Assembly (NCBI GenBank): GCA_021850345.1
Contig: JAJZMN010000172.1
Coordinates: forward strand, 1-5,977
Direction of reading: 5' to 3'
Length of the DNA: 5,977 bases
DNA from: Actinomycetes bacterium
GTDB lineage: Bacteria; Actinomycetota; Acidimicrobiia; Acidimicrobiales; RAAP-2
Part shown: piece by piece, positions 5,182 through 5,977 of the stretch
How positions within the stretch are numbered: position 1 is the first letter of the stretch
Layout of the letters: the number at the start of each line of letters is the position of its first letter
The notes under the pieces: generated by a model
What the model was told of the DNA's origin: nothing
The model's database searches: none
The model's input: only the letters and a program-made list of their open reading frames with translations
Translations under genes and position numbers: made by a program

Positions 5182-5832
5182 GTGACGTCGATCCCGCCGA
5201 ACGCAGTGACCGTCTACTGGCGCCCGGGTTGCCCTTGGTGCGCAATGTTGCGAAGTGGGCTCAGACGGGCGGCCATTCCCACGACTGAGGTCAACATCTG
5301 GGAGGATCCCGAAGCTGCTGCGACCGTCCGGGACGTCGCAGGCGGGAACGAGACGGTCCCGACGGTCATCGTCGGCGACGCGGCCCTCGTCAATCCGTCG
5401 GTCGACGACGTGCGCAAGGCCTTGGCCGCAGCCGGTGTGGTCGTGGAGACACGTTCCCAAAGGGCACGTCCGGCGCGACCTCCCTGGCTCCAGCGGCTGC
5501 GGAGACGGGTTGGCGCCAGATCGCCATCGCGCGGAGGGGCCGCCGTGCGCGCCGTTTGGAACGAGACCGTGCTCGCAGAGTCACCCGACACGATCGTCGT
5601 CGAAGGAAACCATTACTTCCCGCCCGACTCGGTCGACTGGGACCACCTCGAGGCCAGTGACCGCCACACCACGTGCCCCTGGAAGGGACGGGCCAGCTAC
5701 TACAGCGTGGTCGTCGACGGCGAGCGGAATCCTGATGCGGCGTGGGTGTATCCCGATCCGAAGCCGGCGGCCTCCGAGATCGCCGGCCGTCTGGCCTTCT
5801 GGCACGGGGTGCGGGTCGAGGGACCCGACTGA
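5182..5832 (+). CDS. Mycoredoxin/glutaredoxin-like domain fused to DUF427
   Basis: This is a 216-residue two-domain protein. Residues ~7-86 are a glutaredoxin-like fold with active site CPWC (17-20), the cis-proline motif TVP (58-60) and a C-terminal helix (SVDDVRKALAAAG). This matches actinobacterial mycoredoxin, which reduces mycothiol mixed disulfides. Residues ~88-120 are an Arg/Pro-rich linker. Residues 122-216 are a complete DUF427 domain: RAVWNETVLAES, VVEGNHYFPPDSV, HTTCPWKGRASYY, NPDAAWVYPDPKPAA, then RLAFWHGVRVE. DUF427 normally stands alone at about 95 residues and has no firmly known reaction. The start is uncertain. GTG 5179 or 5182 is nearest the domain, but neither has a clear ribosome site; the frame is open back to GTG 5086, adding low-complexity sequence. 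A ribosome site before GTG 5545 suggests DUF427 may also be made separately. The fusion suggests a redox-linked role (inference). Confidence 0.8.
   Translation: MTSIPPNAVTVYWRPGCPWCAMLRSGLRRAAIPTTEVNIWEDPEAAATVRDVAGGNETVPTVIVGDAALVNPSVDDVRKALAAAGVVVETRSQRARPARPPWLQRLRRRVGARSPSRGGAAVRAVWNETVLAESPDTIVVEGNHYFPPDSVDWDHLEASDRHTTCPWKGRASYYSVVVDGERNPDAAWVYPDPKPAASEIAGRLAFWHGVRVEGPD
5533..5547 (+). promoter_or_regulatory. Internal ribosome site and GTG restart for the DUF427 domain
   Basis: GGAGGGG (5533-5539) lies five to seven bases before an in-frame GTG at 5545-5547, which opens exactly at the usual N-terminus of DUF427 (VRAVWNETVLAES). Starting here gives 95 residues, the usual stand-alone length. 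It is the best ribosome site in this reading frame, better than that of the long form. GGAGG also encodes Arg-Gly in the linker, so it could be coincidental. Confidence 0.45.
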
Positions 5833-5916
5833 GGCTTCGGCGTGGAAGTCGCGGAACGTCGCGCGCCATTTGCGGCCGACCTTACATGCGTGACTGCGCA
5901 ACTACGCAATTACCCC
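5833..5916. other. Short spacer after the DUF427 fusion gene
   Basis: No gene or strong hairpin is seen. The stretch becomes markedly AT-richer after about 5880 (ACTACGCAATTACCCC), as expected near a promoter. Confidence 0.4.
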
Positions 5917-5932
5917 TATACTCCCCGACATG
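5917..5932 (+). promoter_or_regulatory. -10 element TATACT positioned for a leaderless start
   Basis: TATACT (5917-5922) matches five of six consensus positions and is the best -10 in the window. An ATG follows at 5930-5932, seven bases beyond its last T. That is the spacing expected if transcription begins at the ATG itself, as in leaderless actinobacterial genes. No clear -35 is seen. The frame from this ATG (MLRPESWTSP) is open to the window edge. Confidence 0.45.
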
Positions 5933-5977
5933 TTGCGTCCTGAAAGCTGGACCAGCCCAGCGGGTGGAAGTCCCGTC
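5930..5977 (+). other. Possible 5' end of a group II intron, or leaderless gene start (cut by edge)
   Basis: The last ~45 bases (TTGCGTCCTGAAAGCTGG, then CGGGTGGAAGTCCCG at 5961-5975) resemble, from memory, the 5' domain I of bacterial group II introns upstream of an LtrA-type reverse transcriptase. The CGGG/CCCG stem with a TGGAAGT loop fits. The same bases form an open frame from ATG 5930 (16 codons visible). With the window ending here, neither reading is proven. Confidence 0.3.

Noticed and set aside
3154..5460. Long minus-strand open frame (768 codons) opposite the regulator and PRC-barrel genes
   Set aside because: It lies antisense to two well-supported genes, has low-complexity Arg/His/Asp-rich composition and shows no family resemblance. 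Long antisense frames are common in GC-rich DNA.

Overview
The window is GC-rich DNA with GTG and ATG starts, purine-rich ribosome sites and gene families typical of high-GC Actinomycetota. These families include actinobacterial-style WxL-like/DUF916 surface proteins, a mycoredoxin-like CPWC thioredoxin-fold protein and DUF427. The species cannot be named; an uncultured or acidimicrobial-type lineage is only a guess. No rRNA, tRNA, CRISPR array or complete insertion sequence is visible.

The left half (1-2876) is transcribed leftward and looks like one operon. The order is a secreted WxL-like surface protein (2876-1971), a membrane-anchored DUF916/DUF3324-like partner whose ribosome site overlaps the previous stop codon (1961-867), and a GAF-GGDEF diguanylate cyclase (848 to beyond position 1). 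The cyclase has an intact GGDEF motif and I-site, but its GAF part is shortened and the two halves lie in different frames, so it looks broken or carries a sequence error.

The right half is transcribed rightward. A 310-bp divergent spacer (2877-3186) holds a tandem 18-bp hairpin repeat and several GTGAC-type motifs. It is followed by a PAS-PAS-LuxR-HTH regulator (3187-4206), a 180-bp spacer with a short GGTCCG-rich repeat cluster, a two-repeat PRC-barrel protein (4387-5025) that ends in a large nested hairpin, and a mycoredoxin-DUF427 fusion (5182-5832) with a plausible internal restart for the DUF427 part. The last 50 bases hold a good -10 element, placed either for a leaderless gene or in front of what resembles the 5' part of a group II intron; the window ends before this can be settled.

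The most interesting reading is a small surface-structure locus. A WxL-like protein and its presumed DUF916 partner are encoded with a c-di-GMP enzyme and face a PAS/LuxR sensor-regulator. The functional link is inferred from gene order only. The redox fusion and the broken cyclase are the other points worth checking.
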